Positions 25,743 to 36,127 are shown, counted from the first letter of the stretch. The stretch: 64,000 bases of DNA from Paraphysomonas bandaiensis (GCA_965644295.1 CBFFRP010000295.1:1-64000); one strand, 5' to 3'. Notes: generated from the sequence alone by a model not told the origin. Program-made: numbers and translations.

Positions 25743-26881
25743 ATGTTCAGCACTCGTCCTCTTGCTAAGAAGTTGGCATCTAATGCCGTGAGAAACTACA
25801 AGGTAGCTGTGGTTGGAGCAAGTGGTGGAATCGGTAAGATAATATATATACATCAGATATGTTACATATTCGCTTACTTGAGTGAACAGGCCAACCCCTT
25901 TCCCTCCTTCTCAAGCTCGACCAGAATGTGACCCAGTTGTCTTTGTACGATGTCGTCAACACCCCTGGCGTTGCTGCTGATATTGGACATGTGTGCACTC
26001 CTGCAAAGACAAAGGGATACGTTGGCCCTGACCAAATCCACCAGGCGTTGGAAGGTAGTGACGTGGTTGTCATTCCCGCTGGAGTCCCCAGAAAGCCTGG
26101 AATGACCCGCGATGACCTGTTCAACACAAATGCTAGTATTGTGCAGAGTATCGCTGAGGCCTCCGCCAAGGCTTGCCCCAATGCCATGTTCCTTATTATC
26201 TCCAACCCTGTGAACTCCACCGTTCCTATTTTTGCCGAAACCCTCAAGAAGAGTGGTGTGTACAACAAGAAGCGTGTTTTTGGTGTTACCTCCCTTGATG
26301 TTGTTCGCGCCAATGCATTTGTTGCTGAGAACCAGAACTTCGATGTGAACAAAATGAACGTTCCAGTGATTGGCGGCCACGCGGGTACCACCATCCTTCC
26401 CCTTCTCTCCCAGGTCCCTGGCGCCAAGTTCAGCGATGACGATATTGCCAAGCTTACTCACAGAATTCAGGTTAGGATATACACTTGTTGTTAATAATTG
26501 TTCAACGTGATACTCGTAGTTCGGAGGTGATGAGGTTGTTGAAGCCAAGGCCGGTGCTGGATCTGCCACTCTTTCCATGGTATGAACTTATATATTTTTG
26601 TATGGTTGGTAATATCTATGTAGGCATACGCTGGTAAATTCTTCGCTAGCCGCCTTATGTCCGCCATGTCCGGTGAGAAGGATGTTATTGAGTGCACCTT
26701 TGTTGAGAACGACCTTACTTCCGCACCCTACTTCTCCACTAAGGTGCGCCTCGGCCCTAACGGTGCAGAGGAGGTTCTCCCATTCGGTCCTCTGAGTGCC
26801 TTCGAACAGGAGGGTCTCGATAAACTTGTTCCCGACCTCATCGTTCAGGCCAACAAGGGCATCAGCTTCGCCAACAAGTAG
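25743..26881 (+). CDS. MDH: NAD-dependent malate dehydrogenase (mitochondrial type)
   Basis: Interconverts malate and oxaloacetate with NAD. Exons 25743-25833, 25890-26470, 26520-26579 and 26624-26881 join in frame to 329 residues. The N-terminal [20 protein letters not shown] is basic and hydroxylated, a plausible mitochondrial targeting peptide. Seen: the NAD-binding loop [19 protein letters not shown] (residues about 21-39), [18 protein letters not shown] with the substrate-binding Arg residues, [11 protein letters not shown], catalytic [13 protein letters not shown], and [16 protein letters not shown]. This is the mitochondrial/glyoxysomal MDH clade and not the cytosolic one. GC-rich third positions suggest strong expression. 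Introns are 56, 49 and 44 bases. Confidence 0.95.
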
Positions 26882-28492
26882 ATGCAATCCAGATTGTTGA
26901 CTCGTAGAACTTTTATGGTACATATGCGGATTGATTTTTAAGTTTCAATACGATTGACGGTATCATGCTTAATTTCTAATATTGGAATTATTTGTCAACG
27001 CTAATATAGTATGACTTGGAGTTTTTTGTTTACGGAATTAGCTAGCGGAATGGCAATTCGCAACACCGTCAGCTACACTTTTGTAAATTTATCATAGCAC
27101 ATCTGCTGGTGTGTACGCCAGGCCTAGCAGTATAGATTTATTTCGCTACCCAAACTTAAGAATATAATGAAGTCGTAGCTTTCCTCCTCGCCTGCTTCTT
27201 CCGGTTCATTGCCATTTAGTCTTATGTCAAAGGCAAATGCGGCTTCGTTACATTCTTCAAAATATAATACTTATTTAACAAAAGCGATAAACGCTAACAA
27301 TTCAAAACTTTCACCCCACACAGTACTCTAGGACTTGTTAATTCATCACATGAGTGTCTCAGCTTTCGTATGAAACAAGTACGACAATACGACTCTCTCA
27401 CAGTTATATTGCCTATCAAAGAATCCTCTTATTAGAGTAATAAGTCGTATTTCCCTTCATATGTACATGATAAGAAAGATATTAAGTTCCGTGTTATAGC
27501 TGTAGGTGCTCATATCTCATATATATGTTACTTCTTTGTCAGTATAGTGTATGTGAAAGTGTCATAGCGATTGATTAGTGAAATGATGTGCGCTTCTTTA
27601 TCCTTACTTGGTGGATATAGTATCCTTTTTTCAATAAGGTAATATTTGATACAACCTTTCAAAATTTCAGCCAGTTGCAATGCTTACTCGGTAACATATA
27701 ATCTTTACGAGGCAGTGTGCTATATAACAGCATGTTCAGAGTAGTCCAAGTTGTATAAGATAGATTGAGGGCGTAGTATGGGGTTGAGGAGCCACTTCAT
27801 ATAGTCAACTCTGCTGCCTCTCTTTCCACCTTGCGAGTCGCACCCCATCTTTCTATGGTTGTTATCATAACACCCTGATTATGTGCGATGTAGGACACGG
27901 CCTAAGGCCACAATATTGCTCTGTTTATATCATCGACCTTCAGAGTGGGCGCTCGATGAAGTAGTCTCTAGTTATAGGCATGTAGGAATTCAGTTCACAG
28001 TGCGATACTGTCACTCATAGAGATTTGTAGTGTTTACATAGAGATCGGCTTATATATATATATATCAAGATGTTGTTTTGAAATAAGTTGAGCCAATAAT
28101 ATCACTCTATTCGACTTGTCTGTCCAATCATATCATCCTGATCTCATTTTTTGGCTAAGTATGTGAATTACGTATACCTCCACATCAACGCAATTCATAT
28201 ATCAAACCCTGTAAAGGTAGTCTGCTGTTGTCATCACTTTCCACACTTCGTCAATGTGTCCAATAGTATCACCGAACTCAACTAGTCTTGTCCAATAGTT
28301 TCTCTTCAATTTATAACTTCATCTTCTATGCTGAGCAAGTGAATTCTTATAACTTCAGTTTATGTAGACAGCATCGTACAGTCGTATGTATCTATATAGC
28401 CTATTAAGAGCTACTGAATGTATATGTACATAACTACTTATGACTCAACATTACACTCACAATCTATTAAGGACCATGTCTTCATAAGAGTC
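26882..28492. other. Intergenic DNA, no gene seen
   Basis: AT-rich with scattered TATA runs (for example TATATATATATATC near 28051). A GC-richer stretch at about 27800-27960 has no long ORF, and I could not fold it into a known RNA by eye. Confidence 0.4.
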
Positions 28493-31291
28493 ATGCGAGT
28501 CACACTTGAGGATATCCAGAAGGAAGTAAACGACAAGAAACACAAACGAGATCCTTTCTTACAGAAATATCGAGAGTTTGTGTCCAGAGATATCGATATC
28601 TCAGACAATCAAGATAATAGTCACGTGGGACTGGATGATCTCACTCTGAATTTGCATTTGAGAGCGAATATCATTCATGCGCAACTCGATAATTTATGGA
28701 AAGAAACAGAAAAGGTTCATCCATATTTTAAGAGTGAGATGTATCGCTGTTACATATATATACTTAGATATCAACTCAGTTTCTGGAGAAAGAAAAACAA
28801 GAGACAGATAAAAAGAGATCAAAGAAACATACTCCTCTATGCGGTGATGAACGCCTGCAATATTGCACTGGTGATATTAATATGATTTGTAACTAGAAAA
28901 CGAGAGTAGTATTACAATCGAAGAAGTTATCAATGAAAAGAAAGATATGCTTAGTCGCTTTTCGGAAAGTGATTCCTCACATATGAACAAGTTAAATGCA
29001 CCCATGAAATGGCTGAAATCTATTCAGTCTATGAAGAAATCTACTGAGCCCACCGGACTATCAGAGAACCAAGATAGAGTAGATATGACTCAGCTCTGTA
29101 TCAGTGAATTGAGCGCTGAGCTGTGAGTGACTGATGCTCCTCTTTTACTATTTAACACTATCTAGCAATCGGAGGGTGTATAAATATTCTTCACTACATG
29201 GGGAAGCATCGTGGTCGTTTACTCCTTACCTGCGCCACATCAGGTACACTTTCGACCATTGTACCTAGTTTAGGTGTGTGTACTAATTATTCAACCCTTC
29301 TGTACTTCTATCCAGACCATTTGCGTTTTGTGAGGAAGATGAACCTGAGGAATCGTCATACAGCCCTGGATATGATATCGAAAGAGATACGTACAGAGAT
29401 ATTGGGATGGATATTGTGAGGGAGGAGTGGACAATGTCGGCTGCTCCCACGGACAATGAAGAATGCATTGTGTTAGATCCTACCATCGATGATGAGTCAG
29501 AACTGCGTATTTCTACTTCTAATAGCATCAATGACGCTAGTAAAGCCGAGCCGTGTCAGCTACAGCTTACTTCATCTATGGAATCAGGTCGCCATCCACC
29601 CCAGTCTAATACGAATACCATCACAAGTATAGACGAAAATGAAGAAAAGACAGACACCTCGAGTAAAGGTGTGGTTAACGAGGAGGATAAAAATGCAGAA
29701 AGGAAAGCCGACGAGTTGCCACTACATTTTCCTGGGCTACATGACCTCAACCTCGCTCTGCAGGAGCACGGTAGAACGATATACATCCTTCTTCTTCCGC
29801 TGATGGGGTATTGTATGTATTACAGATCGAAAACTGAAGGGGTGTAGGTCGGGATTACGTCGTCCCTCTTGTAAACAAGTATCTAATGCAGAAGATCTCT
29901 TGATACCTTTACCAGACCCGTCTCGACTGGAGGAGTGTGATTATCTTACACATCGTTTTATTCCACGTCGGACTTTCGGGGTGTATAACTGGGATATTCT
30001 ATGTATTTCAAAGAGAGATAGTATGACTCAGCATGACATAGAAGGTGATTTGCAACTACCCAAGCTAGATTCGTATACTGTGGCCCCTGGGGGACAGCCC
30101 GGATGCACTATTGAGTTCCCAAACGTAACTTTTAGTTTATAGACTATGATATAGTACTGATAGTTTATGTTATTCAGGTTTTGTCAGATTCGTTAAACTT
30201 TCTCCTGGGGCTTGAAACCCCATTTGATCTGTGGTCCAATGAACAAGGAGATGACGAGGGACGTATGAGCAGAGTGTTTGCTGGATTTCAAGATGATAAT
30301 GTCGTGGTGAATTCAGTGACGGGAGATTTCACGCTACAAGTCGAGGCGGGAGAAGAGTTTGGCAGTGCAGACAAAGAAGAATGTTATAAAGAAGATAGCT
30401 ACAGTAGCAATGAAAATAACGTTGTTGATGATGTGTGGTGTGCAGAGAATTTTGATGACATGGAAGATAGTATGAAGGCCGATATTGAAGGGTGTCACAG
30501 CGATGATGGCTATGACTTGAAGGTCTCAAATGATTCCAGTCATAAGCAGAAGACAAACTCCATTGTCAGGTATTATTGACTCTGTAGACTCATCATCGCA
30601 ATCTAGTCTATTTTATACTATTATAGCATAATATGTATCATTTTATGTTTGAGATAATATTTGTGTTGTAGTGGTGTAGTATCTGCAGGAGGCACACTTT
30701 TGGCAGCTCCTGATACATCACTGTCGTCGATAGCACCTCTGCAGGTTTGGCAGGGTGAGTTGCTTACTTTACCAGAAATGCAAAAATACCTCAAACGAAA
30801 TATGTCTCCACCTCCTTCCACTTCATATATCCGGTGGGTTAGCCTGGTAGTTAAACTTGTATAAAACGACATCTATAAGGAGTGTCCAGAAGCTATATGT
30901 CTCAGATTATGCCATGCTGTTTCAATTATTAATTGATGACTTATCATTGAAAGTCTTATGTGCTTAGGCTTGAAATGGTTCTTCCAGAGTGCGTTGTTAC
31001 GAGAGGGTATCCAGGTAAATACTTAGTCCACGAAAGTGGTGCTCAATATTTCCTATAGGGCTACCAATGAATGCGGGTCTACGGAAATATTGTCGTAGAC
31101 TAATAATTGCTCTGTGTGTGCTGGGAGACACCTACAATCGAATTCAAGAAGAATTGCTTACTCAAGATAACGAAGTGAAGGACGTATACCAGATGAAACT
31201 TTTGTATACAGACCCTCCTGTCACTACTGACGATGAAAGTAAATGTTTTCCTGAAGTCGTAGTGACCTATACCAAATTATTTTGTTCGTGA
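28493..31291 (+). CDS. Unrecognised nine-exon gene (744 aa), acidic middle region
   Basis: Nine exons join with consistent phases: 28493-28843, 28905-29122, 29166-29243, 29316-29770, 29826-30124, 30178-30569, 30672-30833, 30968-31014 and 31059-31291, giving 744 residues. I recognise no domain. The N-terminus is helical and basic (DIQKEVNDKKHKRDPFL, FWRKKNKRQIKRDQRN). Residues about 230-350 are Ser/Glu-rich low complexity. Residues about 365-470 look folded (FPGLHDLNLALQEH, THRFIPRRTFGVYNWDILC, TVAPGGQPGCTIEFPN). Residues about 500-600 are acidic, and the C-terminus is helical (GLRKYCRRLIIALCVLGDTY). The last 112 bases of the final exon are part of a 379-bp repeat that recurs at 35749. The start could also be 75 bases upstream at 28418. 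Confidence 0.65.
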
Positions 31292-31558
31292 CAATATCAT
31301 TTATAAGTAATTGAAATCATACACTCTCTGTATTATTTGCTATCCTTACATATTTCAAACCAGGGATAGGGAACAATATATTGCAATACTATTGTTAGAT
31401 AGCGTTCCATCAATAGTATTGATGGATTTTTTAAACCGGTCCTACAATACAATTACAATATATTGCAATATATTGTCAATGTATTGCGATATATTAGTTT
31501 GACTAATCAGTGGGTAAACACATCCGTAGATTTCATTTTTAGTATTAGTCATTAAGAT
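31180..31558. repeat. 379-bp direct repeat, left copy
   Basis: 31180-31558 and 35749-36127 appear identical along their length, with an offset of 4569. The repeat holds the end of the host gene (through its stop at 31291), its 3' flank, the hAT target site TTTCAAAC (31353-31360) and the first 198 bases of a hAT element that starts CAGGGATAGGG (31361). It marks the left boundary of the virus-like insert. Confidence 0.92.
31361..31558. mobile_element. Truncated left end of hAT element (198 bp)
   Basis: Identical to the first 198 bases of the hAT element at 35930-36728, preceded by the same TTTCAAAC. There is no right end here; the virus-like block follows directly. It is a duplicated fragment, not an independent insertion. 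Confidence 0.85.
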
Positions 31559-31930
31559 AAAAAAAGAGAGAGGAGAGGGGGATTTCACCCCCTGTACAGT
31601 GTTAACCGTGACCATGCAAACTATTAACTTACACCAACCCTTGCCCCTATGGTATTACTCTTTATCACGTACAAGTGCTTCCAATATTGTACATTACATT
31701 TTTTTATACACTTTTTTACATAAAAAATGTCGTGTCACCTTTCACAATAAAAAATGCAAAAAAAATCATATTTTCACAAATTTTGTAACAGTATACACTA
31801 CATTTTTTACAACATTTTTCTTTAAAAAAAACTTTTTTCTAAAAAATAAATATCAGAAATAAATATTTTCAACAAAAATGTCAAAAAAAATGCAATCAAA
31901 ATAAAATAATACTATACATATTAACCCCAG

Positions 31931-32005
31931 CGATCAACCGACCCTATTAACCAAACGATCAACCGACCCTATTAACCAAACAATCAACCAACCCTGACTT
32001 AAACA
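31931..32005. repeat. 25-bp iteron-like tandem repeats
   Basis: Two exact copies of a 25-base unit beginning CGATCAACCGACCC (31931-31955, 31956-31980) and a third, degenerate copy (31981-32005). They lie between the left boundary and the first ORF of the insert. Position and size would suit a replication-initiator binding site or promoter. The function is inferred. Confidence 0.65.
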
Positions 32006-32134
32006 CCGAACAATTACAACAGATAGACGGAACAACAGACCTGTTTAACACTATATATAGACATGCCGTATTTTACTCCCTGTTTTACATATATAAGAAT
32101 ATAAAATAATAAAAAAATATATAGTTATATTATA

Positions 32135-32566
32135 ATGTCAAAAGAATTAAAATATTTTAGTTGTTGTGAAAATGTTGATTCCGAGCGTAATGGTAAATAC
32201 TACTACAAACATAAAAAGTACATTCATAATGATCCATTTGACTGTCTAAAACATAAGTTAAATAGGCCAGCTGATGAAGTCAATGATATAATAAGCAAAC
32301 GGTTTGAAAAGGGTTTTTTAAGTAGCAATTTTTTTACTTTTAGACCAGTAAACAATACACCTGAATGTTACGATTGGCATGAAAAATTTATTATTAAATC
32401 AGGTTTAAGAGAAAACGAAGGTGATGATGTTCAGGATGAATTTTATCTTAAAAATAAGTTTTGGGATTCAGTTGTTTATATCATTGAAAATGACGGCGAT
32501 AAAGAGAAAATGGAAACGGATAAGTGGGTATATTCAATGAATATTATTGATAAACTAACGCATTAA
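32135..32566 (+). CDS. CCEN-family protein A of the insert
   Basis: 143 residues, intronless, unrecognised. It is paralogous to the ORF at 32969-33418. Both share KY(F/I)xCCENVD at the N-terminus, a D-C-KHKL-R / DxxDCKTHKLSR segment followed by DEV.D.I..RF.K, and a C-terminal WD....I(E/V)YIIENDG.K.KM.T.KW.YS.N..DKL. The conserved Cys and His residues (CC near residue 11, C-KH near residue 40) could bind zinc. It begins the ORF series of the insert. Confidence 0.6.
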   Translation: MSKELKYFSCCENVDSERNGKYYYKHKKYIHNDPFDCLKHKLNRPADEVNDIISKRFEKGFLSSNFFTFRPVNNTPECYDWHEKFIIKSGLRENEGDDVQDEFYLKNKFWDSVVYIIENDGDKEKMETDKWVYSMNIIDKLTH

Positions 32567-32644
32567 AAATACTATAATTTATTTCAATTATTACATATGT
32601 AAAAATATAAAATAATTAAAAAAAATATATAGTCATATATTATA

Positions 32645-32929
32645 ATGAGTGAGTATTTATTAAAGTTGAAAGGTGAAGTATACAGTATTAGAAAAACGCA
32701 TATGCCTAAAATTCAGGAAGAGATAAGAAATTTAGACAGAGAAATAGAAGACATGAAAATTACATTATCAGAACTTCAGAAACAAAAGAAAGAGTTACAA
32801 GTAGAGCTATTAAATGAACGGCAATTAATCATATATGAAAATAAAGACGAAGATAAAAGGACTGAATTATTAAGAAAATATGATTTTCTACACGGTGAAT
32901 ATCGCAGTGATTCTGTAGGATGGAAATAA
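32645..32929 (+). CDS. Small coiled-coil protein of the insert
   Basis: 94 residues, intronless. Residues about 15-65 are a strong heptad coiled coil (QEEIRNLDREIEDMKITLSE, then LQKQKKELQVELL). The last 12 codons and the following non-coding bases (32894-32942) are duplicated at 33522-33570, detached from the ORF. Unrecognised. It may oligomerise or partner a replication or structural protein, which is inference. Confidence 0.55.
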   Translation: MSEYLLKLKGEVYSIRKTHMPKIQEEIRNLDREIEDMKITLSELQKQKKELQVELLNERQLIIYENKDEDKRTELLRKYDFLHGEYRSDSVGWK

Positions 32930-32968
32930 AATATTATAAAAAATAATTTATATGCTATTATTATTACA

Positions 32969-33418
32969 ATGCCGCACAAAGATATAAAATATTATATTTG
33001 TTGTGAAAATGTTGATGGTTGGACAAAAGGCGAATGCGTGGATGATGACGATATAATATATAAACATCGCGATTGTTCTGACTGTAAAACGCATAAATTA
33101 AGCAGAACAGTTGATGAAGTTCATGATGTAATACATAGACGTTTTAAAAAACGTTTTGATGTTGTCAGGTTACATTATCCCTATGATGGTGCATTAAAAA
33201 ATTTAAATGATTGGGTATTAGAATTTATTAATGATAATAATTTAAAAGAAAGAAAAAACGAAGTTATTACTAAAGATGGCCGTTATTTATGGGATAAACT
33301 CTTAAATGCAATTGAATACATCATAGAAAACGACGGAAATAAAAGAAAAATGAAAACAAAAAAATGGAAATATTCATTAAATGTTGTTGACAAACTAATG
33401 GATGATGATGATGATTGA
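32969..33418 (+). CDS. CCEN-family protein B of the insert
   Basis: 149 residues, intronless, paralogue of the protein at 32135-32566. It keeps the CCENVD start, the Cys/His segment DCSDCKTHKLSR and the C-terminal IEYIIENDGNKRKM, and ends in a run of Asp. Tandem paralogues in a small replicon suggest a recently duplicated accessory function. The family is unrecognised. Confidence 0.6.
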   Translation: MPHKDIKYYICCENVDGWTKGECVDDDDIIYKHRDCSDCKTHKLSRTVDEVHDVIHRRFKKRFDVVRLHYPYDGALKNLNDWVLEFINDNNLKERKNEVITKDGRYLWDKLLNAIEYIIENDGNKRKMKTKKWKYSLNVVDKLMDDDDD

Positions 33419-33687
33419 TAAACTGATAAGGTAAATTAAGGGATAAAAATCCCTAAATTTTCGGGGAAATTATCCCTTAGATGTAAAATATATAAATATA
33501 TCATGTGATATACTTATATATGGTGAATATCGCAGTGATTCTGTAGGATGGAAATAAAATATTATAAAAAAAATGCAATTGATAAACTGATAAGGTAAAT
33601 TAAGGGATAAAAACGCGATAATTGTTCGCGAAATTATCCCTTAGATGTAAAATATATAAATATATTATGTGATATACTTATATATGG
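33414..33687. repeat. Two 110-bp direct repeats, each with a hairpin
   Basis: Copies at 33414-33523 and 33578-33687 (offset 164). Each has an outer stem TAAGGGATAA / TTATCCCTTA (33437-33446 with 33470-33479; 33601-33610 with 33634-33643). The inner stem differs but still pairs: TCCC with GGGA in copy 1, CGCGA with TCGCG in copy 2. Between the copies lies a 49-base duplicate (33522-33570) of the end of the coiled-coil ORF. The hairpins follow the CCEN-B stop codon and precede the jelly-roll-like ORF. They could act in 3'-end formation or replication. Confidence 0.8.
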
Positions 33688-33727
33688 ACGGCCCAGAATT
33701 AATGACGTTGAATACATTTGTAATTTT

Positions 33728-34384
33728 ATGGAGCTATCAGATGATGCAATGGGTACAATTAATAAGGCTTCAAATGGTGGACCTATAAAATGGGTTGTGC
33801 AAGATTACAGAAATTATTCACATACTGGAAATATTGCCCCCAACGTTGAGCTTTCAATACCCGTACCTGCTAAATTTAACTCTTTGCGATCCTTGTTTTT
33901 CAGCATGCGTTCTAAGCACGCTGGAGAAGTCACCCATTTCCCTTTATCTTCAAATCACTTCGGCCTAGAGTCATACAGTGTTAGATTAGGTAGTAAGACC
34001 GTACCAACTAAAGCACCTAGTTGCCTTCCTGAATTTTTCGGCGAATTGATCAGAGCAATTGGAAGCGTAAGTGATTTGAATCATGAGCCCTCTATTAATT
34101 TAGTAAGTTACAATTTACAAGATCCAGCTGCAAATACTGAGGTGGGCGGCAATAGGACCAGCCTTTCAACATCCGCAAACTTTTACTTGGGTTTAGATCT
34201 AGAAAGTTACAGCAGCTCAGGCATGGAAACAGTATATCAGGGTTATAATTCTAGCACTGACGATATATTTTTTATGCCTCGTTTTAGCTCATCCGCTAGT
34301 ACTGTGACCGCACGCATAGATACATACGCTTATTTTGATCAAGTCATTTTGATTGAAAACGGTTTTGCAACATTGCAATATTAA
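33728..34384 (+). CDS. Putative capsid-like (jelly-roll) protein of the insert
   Basis: 218 residues from the first ATG. The frame stays open upstream to about 33680 without an ATG, so the N-terminus may be lost or fused by the hairpin-repeat rearrangement. The sequence is rich in Ser/Thr and short beta-type segments (ELSIPVPAKFNSLRSLFFSM, ESYSVRLGSKTVPTKAPS, then FFGELIRAIGS, and a terminal TARIDTYAYFDQVILIENG). Low charge and beta-rich layout beside a replicative helicase suggest a virion structural protein. I cannot match it to a named capsid family by eye, so this is inference from composition and context. Confidence 0.4.
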   Translation: MELSDDAMGTINKASNGGPIKWVVQDYRNYSHTGNIAPNVELSIPVPAKFNSLRSLFFSMRSKHAGEVTHFPLSSNHFGLESYSVRLGSKTVPTKAPSCLPEFFGELIRAIGSVSDLNHEPSINLVSYNLQDPAANTEVGGNRTSLSTSANFYLGLDLESYSSSGMETVYQGYNSSTDDIFFMPRFSSSASTVTARIDTYAYFDQVILIENGFATLQY

Positions 34385-34467
34385 ATTTATAAAAAACCTT
34401 TAGATTTTTAAAAAAATAAAAAATTAAAAAATTTATTATTTAAAAAATAATATATATTTGTATATTA

Positions 34468-35799
34468 ATGAGTACAAAAGAGAGTTTTGAAGAGTTTGAT
34501 TTAGAACACCTTGATAACCTGACTTATGAACAGTCCAAAGCTTACGTAACAAATTATTTTTTCCCACTTACAAACGGCGCACATGCACTTAGAACAGGAC
34601 ATAAAAAATTTAGCATTATGGAACACAAAAAAGTTAAAGAAACGTATTTTAACAGAATGGATAAACGGATAGCAAAATATTATTTCACTGAATTTAAAGG
34701 GCTTCGTAAAATGGTTTATGAATTAGGTAAAGGTATATTCCCTGATAAAAAGAAATTAAATTTAGCCGCTCAGTTTGCACATGACTATAAACCATATGAA
34801 GACTTTGATGATGAGAGTAAGGAAGGTGTACAGGCGTTTTTATCATATATTAAAGAAATATTGGCATCCAATGATCAGGCGCAATATGAATATTTATTAA
34901 AGTGGTTTGCAAACATGACAAAGGGTAATAAAAACGAATCCATTATATTTTTAAAAGGCCCTCAGGGTATAGGTAAATCAACCATATCCCTATTTATGAA
35001 TACTTACGTACTTGGCCGTGACCTGTGTTTAGAGGCTGGCGCGGACGTATTGACATCTAAATTTAATTCAGATCTAGGAGGTAAACTATTTGTATATTTT
35101 GAAGAATTAGAAAAACAAAGCAGGGCTGATTGGGACGCAATCAATACTAAATTAAAACGATATACGACGAGCGACGTCTATATAATAAATCAAAAGCATG
35201 AGTCAACATATCAGGCTGCAAATATTAATAATTATTTAATTAATGCAAATTATAGTTTAAATGAAGAATGCGGAAGAAGGTATTTTATTTGTGATGTTTG
35301 TTGTAAAAAAAGGAATGACTTAAAATATTTTGGATGGCTACGTAATCTATGCTTTAATAACGAGGTAGGACATGCTTTTTACTGTTATTTAATGGAATAC
35401 AACACAGAAAAATTTTATAGTCAAAATTTTCCTATCACAAAAAACAAGTTAGATGCATACGCCAAGAGATTAGGAAGCGTTGAAATGTTTTTAAAGGATG
35501 AATTTGTATTAAAGAGATTGGATATAAATAATATACTTGTTAAAGAAATATTTAACCATTATATCCAGTATTGTACTCAAAATAATATTAAACCAGTTAA
35601 ACATACAATTGATTTTAATAAGGTCATGAGTGAATTAAATTTTATTCACAAAAAGAATAAAGATAGGCGTAATGTGTACAATGTTACATTAGACGAATTA
35701 AATAAAGTTTCTGAATCTTTACATTGGGTTCATGAATTAGATGAATATGGACGTATACCAGATGAAACTTTTGTATACAGACCCTCCTGTCACTACTGA
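34468..35799 (+). CDS. Superfamily 3 (D5/DUF5906-like) helicase, C-terminus fused to host DNA
   Basis: 443 residues, intronless. It has the S3H order: Walker A GPQGIGKST (residues 164-172), Walker B FVYFEELE (about 209-216), the region KLKRYTTSDVYIINQKHEST, and the sensor-like NNYLINANY with a following arginine (GRRYF). These motifs belong to the replicative helicases of DNA viruses and some phages or plasmids (D5-like, DUF5906). The first 150 residues show no primase motif I can recognise. The last 16 residues and the stop (35749-35799) are encoded by the right 379-bp repeat, so the native C-terminus appears replaced by host-derived sequence. Confidence 0.8.
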   Translation: MSTKESFEEFDLEHLDNLTYEQSKAYVTNYFFPLTNGAHALRTGHKKFSIMEHKKVKETYFNRMDKRIAKYYFTEFKGLRKMVYELGKGIFPDKKKLNLAAQFAHDYKPYEDFDDESKEGVQAFLSYIKEILASNDQAQYEYLLKWFANMTKGNKNESIIFLKGPQGIGKSTISLFMNTYVLGRDLCLEAGADVLTSKFNSDLGGKLFVYFEELEKQSRADWDAINTKLKRYTTSDVYIINQKHESTYQAANINNYLINANYSLNEECGRRYFICDVCCKKRNDLKYFGWLRNLCFNNEVGHAFYCYLMEYNTEKFYSQNFPITKNKLDAYAKRLGSVEMFLKDEFVLKRLDINNILVKEIFNHYIQYCTQNNIKPVKHTIDFNKVMSELNFIHKKNKDRRNVYNVTLDELNKVSESLHWVHELDEYGRIPDETFVYRPSCHY

Positions 35800-36127
35800 C
35801 GATGAAAGTAAATGTTTTCCTGAAGTCGTAGTGACCTATACCAAATTATTTTGTTCGTGACAATATCATTTATAAGTAATTGAAATCATACACTCTCTGT
35901 ATTATTTGCTATCCTTACATATTTCAAACCAGGGATAGGGAACAATATATTGCAATACTATTGTTAGATAGCGTTCCATCAATAGTATTGATGGATTTTT
36001 TAAACCGGTCCTACAATACAATTACAATATATTGCAATATATTGTCAATGTATTGCGATATATTAGTTTGACTAATCAGTGGGTAAACACATCCGTAGAT
36101 TTCATTTTTAGTATTAGTCATTAAGAT
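35749..36127. repeat. 379-bp direct repeat, right copy
   Basis: Copy of 31180-31558. It contains the detached last 112 bases of the host gene's coding sequence and, from 35930, the left end of the hAT element that here continues to its right end at 36728. Confidence 0.92.

Larger units (their letters stand above)
31559..35748. mobile_element. Virus- or plasmid-like insert (4.19 kb) between 379-bp repeats
   Basis: An AT-rich block with intronless, closely packed plus-strand ORFs: two paralogous CCEN proteins, a small coiled-coil protein, a putative jelly-roll-like protein and a superfamily 3 helicase. It also holds 25-bp iteron-like repeats (31931-32000) and two hairpin-bearing direct repeats (33414-33523, 33578-33687). 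The composition, gene density and S3 helicase are typical of small DNA viruses, virophage/polinton-like elements or satellite plasmids of protists. There are no terminal inverted repeats, integrase or polymerase. The flanking 379-bp direct repeats are host-derived. I infer an integrated small replicon, possibly incomplete. Confidence 0.7.

Noticed and set aside
25874-26578. Minus-strand ORFs of 223 and 234 codons opposite malate dehydrogenase
   Set aside because: Shadows of the GC-richer MDH exons on the other strand.
27800-27960. GC-richer stretch considered as an RNA gene
   Set aside because: I could not find a tRNA or other known RNA fold by eye, and there is no internal promoter box.
31311-31502. 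63-codon ORF repeated at 35880-36071
   Set aside because: Lies within the hAT end and 379-bp repeat; it is a by-product of that duplication.
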